DNA from: Parablautia intestinalis
GTDB taxonomy: Bacteria > Bacillota > Clostridia > Lachnospirales > Lachnospiraceae
Direction of reading: 5' to 3'
Assembly: GCA_003612395.1 (NCBI GenBank)
Contig: RAYQ01000001.1
Location: forward strand, 124,001-188,000
DNA length: 64,000 nt
The position numbers and the translations under genes were made by a program. How positions within the stretch are numbered: position 1 is the first letter of the stretch; every line of letters begins with the position of its first letter. Below, one piece after another: positions 52,811-61,039 of this stretch. The notes beneath the pieces were generated by a model. The model made no database searches, was not told the DNA's origin, and was given only the letters and a program-made list of their open reading frames with translations.

Positions 52811-52906
52811 CTATGCGCCGCTGGTGCACAGCCCCCCCTTGCGGTATTCGTCAAGACAGTTACAGAACCTTCGATTCCGTTCGCCTACGCCTGACTCATC
52901 GCTCAC
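52811..52906 (-). other. 31-codon ORF within a suspected dispersed Lachnospiraceae element
   Basis: Minus-strand GTG at 52904-52906 to TAG at 52811-52813, translating as VSDESGVGERNRRF... and ending GLCTSGA. I recall similar peptides in other Lachnospiraceae drafts (memory only). No ribosome site is visible, and the reading starts immediately after a terminator U-tract. More likely part of a conserved DNA or RNA element than a gene. Confidence 0.35.
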
Positions 52907-52910
52907 ATAA

Positions 52911-52955
52911 ATAAAAAAGTGTAAAGCCCTTGATAATCCAACAGACTTTACACTT
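52911..52955 (-). terminator. Terminator of the small-ORF transcript
   Basis: AAGTGTAAAG (52917-52926) pairs perfectly with CTTTACACTT (52946-52955); on the minus strand TTTTTTATTT follows. It closes the short transcript starting near 53225. Confidence 0.85.
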
Positions 52956-52986
52956 CATTTGGTTTAGTGATTAAATAATAAGGTTG

Positions 52987-53070
52987 TCATTCTTTGATTA
53001 TATCCAATTCGGTAAGATTGATGTCAGAAGCCGTTAGTATGACTTTTAATGCCGTATAGCGCCTTTTCAT
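52987..53070 (-). CDS. 27-codon ORF overlapping the small upstream ORF (possible second half)
   Basis: Starts MKRRYTALKV and ends TELDIIKE. Its ATG overlaps the TGA of the preceding ORF inside an A6 run. If one A were added, or the ribosome slipped back one base, the two would read as one ~60-residue helical protein. So it is either a coupled peptide, a frameshifted 3' half, or the product of programmed frameshifting. Confidence 0.5.
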   Translation of the reverse strand: MKRRYTALKVILTASDINLTELDIIKE

Positions 53071-53168
53071 TTTTTATATGCTTCCGAATCTTTTTCACAG
53101 GAAATCATATAGTCTTGTAATCTTTCAAATTCTTCAACGTTCTTTTGCATCATTTCCTTTTCGGTCAT
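53067..53168 (-). CDS. 33-residue helical peptide, first ORF of a mini-operon
   Basis: Starts MTEKEMMQKNVEEFERL, ends DSEAYKK. A GGAGG site lies eight bases before the ATG at 53166-53168, and a good promoter and a strong terminator frame it, so expression is likely. Charged and heptad-like, compatible with a coiled coil. Family not recognised. Confidence 0.6.
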   Translation of the reverse strand: MTEKEMMQKNVEEFERLQDYMISCEKDSEAYKK

Positions 53169-53232
53169 TTCCAACACCTCCCTGTTTCCATCGCTTTTAC
53201 AACGAAAATAACTGTTATATATTACTACATTT

Positions 53233-53260
53233 ATTATAGCGGGTTTGTGAGGAAGTGTAA
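53233..53260 (-). promoter_or_regulatory. Promoter of the small-ORF mini-operon
   Basis: On the minus strand TTACAC (53255-53260), 16-base spacer and perfect TATAAT (53233-53238), about 65 bases before the first start codon. Confidence 0.7.
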
Positions 53261-53263
53261 TGT

Positions 53264-54616
53264 CTAATCAAATTTCCTTTTTTTCATCACCACGCATATC
53301 CCCAAGGCCGCGGCTGTTATCGCCGCCCAGCCCGCCATGGTAACCGTCCAGCCGGCTTTTTCTACCATAATCCCAATGGTAAACGTTGACAATGCGCTGC
53401 CTATGTAGGCTACGGAATTCAGCATGCCTGAGACAGCTGCCACGCGCCCCTGTTTTTCAAAATGAAGGGGTATCATATTCACGTACAGCGTATTTACCGC
53501 CATCATGGAAGCCGTAATCACGGCAAATAGTAATACGGCCAAAAGCACATGATATTTTCCAAATAGTAAAAGCATCATCAGTGATATAAGCGCGCCGCCA
53601 AAGAATATCACAGAGGTCCTTACTTCCTCATCCGGGTGTTTTCTGCCTGCGTATCTGGCCATGTATGCCCCGGTTAAATTGATCAGCGGCAGAATCATGG
53701 TAACTATCACGGAAAAGGAGGATGTCACATCAAAGCAGTCATAAATATAGGTGGGGACCCATTGGGTAATCCCGTCCTTTAACACACCATGAATCATAAC
53801 CGGAAGCAGAATGCCTGCCAGTCCGCTCCCTGCTACCAGCGCCGGAAGGGATATCTGTTTTCTGCCATTTTCAGCTGCCTGTTCCTTCCCGGCAGCCGCC
53901 GCACCAGCTTTTTCTTTTCCGGTTTCTTCCCTGCATGCCGCTGTCTTTTCCTGCTCTAAAAGAGCCCCGTTTCCCAAAAAGCCGGAAAGGTTACCCTGCG
54001 GGCCGCCCTCCGCCGCCCTCTCCGACCTCAAAAAGCGCTCCACTGCACCATATCCTGCACTCCATCCCAGCGCAATCAAAACCATGATCCCTGCTGCCAG
54101 ATAAAAGGCTGCCTGCCAGGAAATCCATTTCATGGCACAGGCAGAAAGGAAATAGGAGGCCAGCGTGCCGACTGCCATACTGGAAACAATGTCCACGCTG
54201 CACTGTCTTTTTCTTTCTTCCGTGTACTTTTCCGCAAAAATCCGGATAATCGGCGGCCAAATCATGGACTGCATATAACCATTTATCCCCCATAGCACAG
54301 CCATAGCGGGAAAGCTTCTAAAAAGGCCCATAAAAAGGTTGGAAATCCCGGAGCAAAACAGCCCGAAAAAAATCATGCTCTGGGGTTTTAACCGGTCTCC
54401 CAGTATTCCGTTGCACAATTGCCCTGTTCCATAGGCAAAGAAGTATACCATACTGATGCTCCCCGCCTGTGAAAAGCTCAAAAGGTTCTCGCCGATAATA
54501 GAAGACATGACCGAGGAATAATTCAGTCTCCCGATGTAAGATGCGAAATAGACACACCAGCACAGGAGAAACAAAAAATTCCCCATTTTTTTATCTGTTA
54601 ATTTACTTTTTTCCAT
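53264..54616 (-). CDS. MFS transporter, organophosphate:phosphate antiporter-like
   Basis: 450 residues with 12 membrane helices and a central cytoplasmic loop (~205-255) that is long and Ala/Glu/Lys-rich. The first half resembles GlpT/UhpT carriers (YIGRLNYSSVMSSII, SMVYFFAYGTGQLCNGILGDRLKP, GYMQSMIWPPIIRIFAEKY). OPA carriers exchange sugar phosphates or glycerol-3-phosphate for phosphate. It starts four bases after the stop of the PhnP-like gene, so the two form a transcriptional unit, perhaps for uptake and use of a phosphorylated compound. Confidence 0.85.
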   Translation of the reverse strand: MEKSKLTDKKMGNFLFLLCWCVYFASYIGRLNYSSVMSSIIGENLLSFSQAGSISMVYFFAYGTGQLCNGILGDRLKPQSMIFFGLFCSGISNLFMGLFRSFPAMAVLWGINGYMQSMIWPPIIRIFAEKYTEERKRQCSVDIVSSMAVGTLASYFLSACAMKWISWQAAFYLAAGIMVLIALGWSAGYGAVERFLRSERAAEGGPQGNLSGFLGNGALLEQEKTAACREETGKEKAGAAAAGKEQAAENGRKQISLPALVAGSGLAGILLPVMIHGVLKDGITQWVPTYIYDCFDVTSSFSVIVTMILPLINLTGAYMARYAGRKHPDEEVRTSVIFFGGALISLMMLLLFGKYHVLLAVLLFAVITASMMAVNTLYVNMIPLHFEKQGRVAAVSGMLNSVAYIGSALSTFTIGIMVEKAGWTVTMAGWAAITAAALGICVVMKKRKFD

Positions 54617-54620
54617 TTAT

Positions 54621-55457
54621 CTAAAACTCCAGCAGCATTCCGTCATATGCAATGACAAATCCATCTTCCTTTGTTTCAGTCTCTAATTCCTCATGAAGCA
54701 GATTCCCATTGTGGGAAAAATGGGTCAGCACCACAGGCGTGTCCTTGTCAATGCACTCCATCTTCCGCAGCCGCTGCACCACGCTGCGGACCGCCTTAAG
54801 CCCCATATGTCCGCACTCCATGTTCGGATCGTTTCCAAGCGTACAATCCAGGCTCACGCAGTCAAGCTTTACGCCTGCAAGAGCCTCCCAGGTATCCTCC
54901 GGGAATATTCCCGTGTCATTGGCAAAGAGCAATGTCTTTCCCTCCTCATCCCTAATGAGATAAAACAGGCATTCCTCCTTCGGGTCATGCACCGCATGGA
55001 GGGGTGTAATCCCATAGCCCGGAATCTGAAAAGGCTGAAAAGCCCGGATTTCCTCAAATCCTACACAATCACGCATATTTTGTGAATCGTCCTCCACTTC
55101 CAGCGTTCGCAGAAACATCCAGTGGCACTTTTCATTTCCGTACACGGTCATTTTCCGTTCATCCCCATAATACGCATAGGGAAATGCCCGCAGAATTAAA
55201 TCCGTAGCATAAAAGTGATCCGTATGAGAGTGGGTCAGTATCACATGCTGTATCTTTGAGAAATCCAGATCGTATTTCATCATGTGATAAAAGGTATCCG
55301 GCCCAAAGTCAATCATTAAGTTTCCATCAATCAGCGCCTGGGGACGGCTCCGGTAACTTTTTCCCTTCACCTTCCTGGCCCTCTGACAGTTTTCGCAGCT
55401 GCAGAATAAGGCAGGCCACCCCTCCGCCGCCGCTGTTCCAAGATAATGCAGTTTCAT
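54621..55457 (-). CDS. PhnP-like metallo-beta-lactamase-fold hydrolase
   Basis: About 278 residues from the ATG at 55455-55457 with GAGGTG six bases upstream. Seen: N-terminal LHYLGTAAAEGWPALFCSCENC with a CxxC pair as in PhnP, the metal motif LTHSHTDHFYATDL, the aspartate in FANDTGIF and the final LTHFSHN. PhnP cleaves cyclic phosphodiesters of ribose in phosphonate breakdown; no other phn genes are here. Cytoplasmic. It is followed directly by the MFS carrier gene. Confidence 0.88.
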   Translation of the reverse strand: MKLHYLGTAAAEGWPALFCSCENCQRARKVKGKSYRSRPQALIDGNLMIDFGPDTFYHMMKYDLDFSKIQHVILTHSHTDHFYATDLILRAFPYAYYGDERKMTVYGNEKCHWMFLRTLEVEDDSQNMRDCVGFEEIRAFQPFQIPGYGITPLHAVHDPKEECLFYLIRDEEGKTLLFANDTGIFPEDTWEALAGVKLDCVSLDCTLGNDPNMECGHMGLKAVRSVVQRLRKMECIDKDTPVVLTHFSHNGNLLHEELETETKEDGFVIAYDGMLLEF

Positions 55458-55592
55458 AATACACCTCATTTCTGCGCGGTTTCTGTTCTCCGGAAATTTG
55501 CAGGTCTGTGATAACCGCGCTCACACAGTTCTGCGCCCTTACATGTTCCTGATGTCGCGCAAACTTTTATATACCAGTCCGTCACTCTAAGA

Positions 55593-56420
55593 CTACCCCT
55601 TTACAGCGCCGTTTACAAGCCCGCCCATGATCTGTTTCTGCAAAAAGACATACAAAACCATAATCGGCAGCATGGCAAGAAGCAGTCCTGCAAAAATCAG
55701 GGAATAATTCACCGTAGTCTGGGATTTGAAATTATAGATAAATAAGGTAAGGGTATAGTTATCCGGCGTTTTATTTAAAGCAAGCAAAGGCAGGAAGAAG
55801 TCATTCCAGAACCACAGTCCGTCCATAATAAGCACCGTGGCCGTCATGGGCTTTAGCAGCGGAAAAATAATTTTCCAGTAGGTAAAAAGCGTTCCTGCAC
55901 CGTCCATATAAGCGGATTCCTCTAACTCTCCCGGCACCCCGTGGATAAAAGCTACATACAAAAATACACCTTCGCAAACCGCACTTGCAATGTAGACCAC
56001 TGCAATACCGGGCACATTCAGCATATTAAAATTTGACATTACCTGCACAAGAGGCATCATTTTTACCTGGAAGGGGACAAATATCCCTATCAGCAGGAAA
56101 TAATATAAGTACTTATAATATCTCTTTTTATCCATATTACGTGCAATTGCATAGGAAACCAGCGGCACCACCAAAATTACGCCAACACAGGAGACCACCG
56201 TAACGAAAACCGTATTGATAACGGAGTTTAAAAAGCCGGACTTCTCTATTACTTCCATAAAATTTCCCAGATAGAAGGAAGACGGAAAGGCAAAGATGCT
56301 TTTTGTCAGCTCCTCTGTGGGCTTAAATGCTGTGATAACTGCCAGATACATGGGAAAAATAATAAGCACACAGCCGCAAATCAAAAAAAGATAGGTAAAA
56401 ATACTGGGTTTTTTCTTCAT
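55593..56420 (-). CDS. Sugar ABC importer permease (MalG type)
   Basis: 275 residues, six membrane helices, EAA loop LEESAYMDGAGTLFTYWKIIFPLLKP and the C-terminus QIMGGLVNGAVKG of CUT1 permeases. It follows its partner by 11 bases and is the last gene of the third importer operon. The 135-base gap to the PhnP-like gene shows no clear terminator. Confidence 0.93.
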   Translation of the reverse strand: MKKKPSIFTYLFLICGCVLIIFPMYLAVITAFKPTEELTKSIFAFPSSFYLGNFMEVIEKSGFLNSVINTVFVTVVSCVGVILVVPLVSYAIARNMDKKRYYKYLYYFLLIGIFVPFQVKMMPLVQVMSNFNMLNVPGIAVVYIASAVCEGVFLYVAFIHGVPGELEESAYMDGAGTLFTYWKIIFPLLKPMTATVLIMDGLWFWNDFFLPLLALNKTPDNYTLTLFIYNFKSQTTVNYSLIFAGLLLAMLPIMVLYVFLQKQIMGGLVNGAVKG

Positions 56421-56431
56421 GGCCGTCCTCC

Positions 56432-57322
56432 TTAATAAACTTTCTTCTTGTTGCTGATACTGGTCTGGATGAAGGAAATTGCACAGATCACGATGGTCAG
56501 AATCATTGCCTCCGCAATCGCATAGGAGAATTTCACTTCCTTAAATCCATGATTGTAAATAAGAACTGCCAGACTCTCCGTTGCACCTCCCGGCCCGCCG
56601 TTTGTAAGCGCAACAATAATATCATAAACCGTCAGCCCGCTTTTTATCTGTAAGATAAGCACAACCGAAAGCACCGGAAGCAGAAAAGGCATGGTAATGT
56701 ACCTAAACTTCTGCCATCTGTTTGCCCCGTCTAACACCGCCGCCTCGTAAAGATCCTCCGGGGCGGACTGAAGTCCTGCCAGAAGCATTACGGTAGCCAT
56801 AGCCACTGCCAGCCATACATGAACTATGAGAACACCGTAGATAGCCGTAGACTTGCTGGCCAGAATGTTAGAAGATATTGCAGGAATATTCAGCCCTTTC
56901 CCAATCACAGGTACCACACGGTAGAAAATTTCATTGAAAATCAAACCTACAACCAGCATACCCAAAACAGCAGGGAAGAAATAAATTCCCCTAAACAGGG
57001 ACATGCAGCGGAGCTTGCTGTTGTTAAAAATAAGTGCCAGAATAAGACTTAAGCCTACGATCAAAATCACTGCCATCAAAGTAAATCTGATATTAAACTT
57101 TACGGCATTCTGGAAACGGCTGTTGGTAAACGCCGTAATATAATTGGAAAGACCTATGAATTTATAATCCTTTGACAAACCGTTCCAATCAGTAAAACTA
57201 TACATAATACCGATAATAATGGGATAGATAAAAAACACACAATACAAGACCGTAGCCGGCACAGTGAATAAAAACATGGACAGCGACTTTTCCGTTATCT
57301 TTTTCTTTTTCTTTTTTTCCAT
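56432..57322 (-). CDS. Sugar ABC importer permease (MalF type)
   Basis: 296 residues with a Lys-rich N-terminus (MEKKKKKKITEK), six membrane helices and the EAA loop YEAAVLDGANRWQKFRYITMPFLLP. CUT1 family. It lies about 200 bases after the solute-binding gene with two hairpins between. Confidence 0.93.
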   Translation of the reverse strand: MEKKKKKKITEKSLSMFLFTVPATVLYCVFFIYPIIIGIMYSFTDWNGLSKDYKFIGLSNYITAFTNSRFQNAVKFNIRFTLMAVILIVGLSLILALIFNNSKLRCMSLFRGIYFFPAVLGMLVVGLIFNEIFYRVVPVIGKGLNIPAISSNILASKSTAIYGVLIVHVWLAVAMATVMLLAGLQSAPEDLYEAAVLDGANRWQKFRYITMPFLLPVLSVVLILQIKSGLTVYDIIVALTNGGPGGATESLAVLIYNHGFKEVKFSYAIAEAMILTIVICAISFIQTSISNKKKVY

Positions 57323-57434
57323 TCAGGATACCCCCTGTTATCTCTTTTTTATCGGCAGGGAAGATTTCCCCTGCCCGCCGCACGGCCCATACACCGCTTT
57401 GGCGGCATACTCCCTTTGTACGGGCTGTGCATAA

Positions 57435-57505
57435 ACGGTTCCCGAAAGAAAGCTTTACGGGAACCGTCATTACCATCCACAGTCCGCCAGTCAAAGGCCG
57501 GACTG
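57435..57505 (-). promoter_or_regulatory. Two intercistronic hairpins between SBP and permease genes
   Basis: ACGGTTCCCG and CGGGAACCGT (57435-57444, 57458-57467) form a perfect ten-pair stem. A second stem uses CAGTCCG and CGGACTG (about 57479-57505). Neither has a long U-tract. Likely mRNA protection of the SBP transcript or attenuation of the permeases. Confidence 0.6.
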
Positions 57506-57519
57506 TCACAAATTATTTT

Positions 57520-58860
57520 TTATTGGTTGTAATAATCTTTGCATATCCTGTCTGTCTCTGTGATCAGAGCGTCAATGTCTCCGTCACTTATCAGGTTCTG
57601 CACATAAATTGTCCATTCTGTTCTCCATCCGGAGGGCCAGAAGTTAACCAATGTAAGGAAAGTATCGTCCCCTGTGATTTTTTTGCTGATATCCTGAAGG
57701 GCTGTGATCTTATAATCCACACCTTCAATACAGGTAGGAGTTCCTTCATTATCCGCCATAATCTGGTAAATCTCAGGCCTTGACATGAACTCAATAAATG
57801 CCTCGCAAATTTCAGGATGCTCTGTTTCCACATAGTAGCCTAAAGCAATATCCACATTGATTGGCAGACTGTATCCGCCGTCCGGCTTGGGGATAGGAAT
57901 CATGGTACAATTTAAGTCTGCATTTCCTGCAAGAATATCCGCCATATAGAAGGTACCGCCAATGTACATAGGATATACGCCATTACAGAAATCAGCGGTT
58001 CCCTGATCACGGCCTATTCCAAGAATATCATCCGGCGCATACTTTGCCAGCTCTAAAAGAGCTTCGGAGAAGATACGTACCTGGTTCTTATCTGCATCTG
58101 CAAAAGAGCCTTCCCCTTTTCCTACCGCTTCACAAACCGTTGCAAAATCCTTATCCACAATACCGATCAGTCTTTCTGCAAACTGTGCGAGACTTCCTTT
58201 ACCATCAAAGATAAGAGGTTTTTCCATTCCTTTTGCAACAAAAGCATCCAGACAAGCAATCAGCTCATCCCATGTTTCCGGCAGTTCCAGTCCGGCTTCC
58301 GTAAACATGTCAAGGTTGCAATAAATTCCGTAGGAGCTGAGTCCATAAGGCATTGCATAGAGCTTACCGTCATCATAGGTGGAATACTCTATCGCACTCT
58401 TAGATGCTCTGGAAAGAAAATCTTTTCCGCTTAAATCTGCCAGCAGACCGTCCTGCATAATCACACGGTAGCTGTACTCTGCCGGATAAATAGACATAAT
58501 ATCAGGCATATCATTGGTGGAAACTCTGGTGAAAAATACTGTTTCCGCGTCAGAAGGAGATACCACTTCTATCTCTACATTTGGATATTCCTCCTGGAAT
58601 TTCGGAATAATTACATCATTATAAAGGCTCTCTGCCTCCACCTTCTGATTAAAAAATTCCAGTACAATTTTCTCGGAATCGGAAGATGCCTGTGTACCTG
58701 CTCCTTCACTTTCTCCTGCATCCGCACTGCTTTCTGTTCCTCCCTGGCTTCCTGCGCCTTGCGTGTCCGCGCTGCTTTCCTTGCCGGAATTTCCGCATCC
58801 TGCCAATGCTGTCGCTGTTAAAGCTGCTGCCAGCATCAGGCTAATCCATTTTTTCTTCAT
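57520..58860 (-). CDS. Sugar ABC importer solute-binding lipoprotein
   Basis: 446 residues. Lipoprotein signal with lipobox ALAGCGNS (Cys 22), a Ser/Gly/Glu linker to about residue 65, then a CUT1 binding domain (IVLEFFNQKVEAESLYNDV, MPDIMSIYPAEYSYRV, GTFYMADILAGNADL). It is the first gene of the operon and is divergent from a YesM/YesN-type two-component system that probably controls it. The family binds mono- to oligosaccharides; the ligand is unknown. Confidence 0.92.
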   Translation of the reverse strand: MKKKWISLMLAAALTATALAGCGNSGKESSADTQGAGSQGGTESSADAGESEGAGTQASSDSEKIVLEFFNQKVEAESLYNDVIIPKFQEEYPNVEIEVVSPSDAETVFFTRVSTNDMPDIMSIYPAEYSYRVIMQDGLLADLSGKDFLSRASKSAIEYSTYDDGKLYAMPYGLSSYGIYCNLDMFTEAGLELPETWDELIACLDAFVAKGMEKPLIFDGKGSLAQFAERLIGIVDKDFATVCEAVGKGEGSFADADKNQVRIFSEALLELAKYAPDDILGIGRDQGTADFCNGVYPMYIGGTFYMADILAGNADLNCTMIPIPKPDGGYSLPINVDIALGYYVETEHPEICEAFIEFMSRPEIYQIMADNEGTPTCIEGVDYKITALQDISKKITGDDTFLTLVNFWPSGWRTEWTIYVQNLISDGDIDALITETDRICKDYYNQ

Positions 58861-59143
58861 CTCTTTTTCTCCTTTTCTCCCTGAAATACTTTCTTGCTTC
58901 GTGGCTAAAGTATAACAAAATCAATTCTTCATTAAAATGCCCTGGTTTCCTGTTTCTTACCATTTTTTCCTGTGTTTTGTTTTTTGGTTTTTTATGTTAT
59001 AATTCAAGGAATAACTCATCAATAGTTAAAACCTGAATTATTAATTTAATGCAATTTATGCTTTACCAGACAGCTTACTGTAGTAAACGCCTGTCTGCAG
59101 TCCCTTTGTCCTGCAGGTTACGGAAAGGTATGGGTAATTATGT

Positions 59144-61039
59144 ATGAAGAAACTTACGAAGTTTACACTTCCCTCACGCCCCCGTCGATTTCACACATCC
59201 GGAAAACAAAAACATTTTTACCATATCAGCCGAAGACTCCAGGTTCTTATGGTGCTGGAAGTTTTCATACTGATCGCTGCCTATCTGCTGATTCTTTTTT
59301 TCTATGCCCAAAACTGCAGATTGCAACAGGACACCGCTATCTATAACTTAAACCACATGCTGCTGCTCCATACCAATTCTGTTTTGGAAAATCTGGATAC
59401 CGCTTCAAGTTTTCCTCTGGCTCATATGCCTGACAGGTATAACGATCCCCTGCTCAAATATCTTACCGAAAAGGATCATGCCAATATGACACAGCCTGAT
59501 ATTTACAGAGTGTTTTATTATCGGACCGGTGAAGTCTTTATCCAGTTTCCTGAGGTGGAATCTCTGGTGCTGTTTGATAAAAATGGAGAACTCATTGACA
59601 GTAAATCCGTGTACAACATCACTCTGCCAAAGGAAGATCACAGTGAAGATACCTGGTATGCCAAATGTCAGAAGCTTTCAGGAAAAATTTATATTCTTAG
59701 CGAAGAGGAAACGCTTTCCCTTGGCCTGCGCAGCACCTCTCAGAACCTGCATGCCGCCAGAGTGCTGTACGATCATCTCACGCTCAAACCATTCTGTATC
59801 ACCCTGACCGGAATACGGGCAGCAGATATACCCATCACCTTTAACACGGACAAGCTTTTTGATGAGCAGCTTTATGCCATTTACGATTCCTCCGGTCATA
59901 AATTTATCGGAAACATGGATGTGCCCCTCGAACAGGAGGTCTTACTGGCATCCCGGCGCGGCGATTATTCCTTCTCATGCAGGGATGAAGGCGAAAAATA
60001 CATCTATCATGTTTCCTACACTGTGGAGTCTGGCGGCTCTTACAGTATCATACGAACGCCCTCAAGACTTCTTATAATGAAACAGTTCCGCACCATCTTT
60101 GGCATATTCCTTGGCGGTCTGATTCTGATTTTACTGAACATCTCCATCTTTATGGGCATCATCAGCAGCATCAACCGTCCTCTTGCCAGGCTTGTCAATA
60201 TGTGTGAGGAGATTGGCCGCGGTAATTTCAGTGTACGCATTCCCTGTTCCCGAACGGATGAGCTGTCCTACCTGACTCATTCCCTCAATAACATGTCCGA
60301 GCGTGTACAGCAGTTGATCGATGAGGTATATGTACGGACTTTGGCCGAGCGGGACTTAGAGCTCCAGATGCTCCGCTCCCAGATCAACCCGCACTTTCTC
60401 TATAACACCCTTGAGAATATGCGTATGTCCGCCTATACCCGCGGGTATATAGAGTTAAGCGAAATGTGTCTTCTCCTTTCAAAAGTCCTGCGGTACGGCG
60501 TAACCAACCAGTCAGGGCTTGTTACCATCCGGGAGGAATTAGAGCATCTGCAATATTATACTTCCCTGCTGCATTACTGTTTTCCCAGGCTTTTGGTGGA
60601 TATTTTTATAGATAAAGCTCTTTACGATTACTATATGATAAAGGTGATTTTCCAGCCTCTGGTAGAAAATGCCGTCAACCACGCAATCAAGGAACCACAA
60701 AATGCAATTCATATTCAGGTTTGGGGATATGAAGAAAAAAATGATTTGATTTTCATGGTTTCTGACGATGGACATGGCATGGAAAAACAGTATCTGGATG
60801 ACCTTAGAGCTTCTCTTGACGATGAGAACAATACGCGCTATGGGATAGGTCTTAAAAATATCCATCGCCGTATCAGATTATATTATGGAAAAAATTACGG
60901 CCTTGTTATTAACAGCGCTCCCTGTAAAGGGACGTCCGTCACCGTGCGCATTCCCAAAACACCTGCCGCGCTTATGGCTCATACAAAGGAGGAAATAAAT
61001 GGAAACAGCAACTCCCTTCAAACTTCTACTGGTGGATGA
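59144..61039 (+). CDS. YesM-family sensor histidine kinase
   Basis: 631 residues. Membrane helices at ~34-54 and ~313-340 frame an extracellular Cache-like sensor; a HAMP domain follows (~343-390), then the His_kinase domain with LRSQINPHFLYNTLENM (His 417) and HATPase_c with FQPLVENAVNHAI, SDDGHGM and YGIGLKNI. This class senses sugars or the state of an importer and phosphorylates an AraC-type regulator. Its end overlaps the regulator gene by 41 bases. A mini-ORF of five codons begins right after the ribosome site and stops across the chosen start. Confidence 0.94.
   Translation: MKKLTKFTLPSRPRRFHTSGKQKHFYHISRRLQVLMVLEVFILIAAYLLILFFYAQNCRLQQDTAIYNLNHMLLLHTNSVLENLDTASSFPLAHMPDRYNDPLLKYLTEKDHANMTQPDIYRVFYYRTGEVFIQFPEVESLVLFDKNGELIDSKSVYNITLPKEDHSEDTWYAKCQKLSGKIYILSEEETLSLGLRSTSQNLHAARVLYDHLTLKPFCITLTGIRAADIPITFNTDKLFDEQLYAIYDSSGHKFIGNMDVPLEQEVLLASRRGDYSFSCRDEGEKYIYHVSYTVESGGSYSIIRTPSRLLIMKQFRTIFGIFLGGLILILLNISIFMGIISSINRPLARLVNMCEEIGRGNFSVRIPCSRTDELSYLTHSLNNMSERVQQLIDEVYVRTLAERDLELQMLRSQINPHFLYNTLENMRMSAYTRGYIELSEMCLLLSKVLRYGVTNQSGLVTIREELEHLQYYTSLLHYCFPRLLVDIFIDKALYDYYMIKVIFQPLVENAVNHAIKEPQNAIHIQVWGYEEKNDLIFMVSDDGHGMEKQYLDDLRASLDDENNTRYGIGLKNIHRRIRLYYGKNYGLVINSAPCKGTSVTVRIPKTPAALMAHTKEEINGNSNSLQTSTGG

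Noticed and set aside
52489-52854. 121-residue reading upstream of the RNA methyltransferase
   Set aside because: The first half has no ribosome site and runs through a suspected non-coding element; only the last 63 codons have a good start, so the shorter ORF was listed.
58975-59003. TATAAT in front of the YesM-type kinase gene as a complete promoter
   Set aside because: No acceptable -35 box at proper spacing; left unannotated although a promoter must exist nearby.
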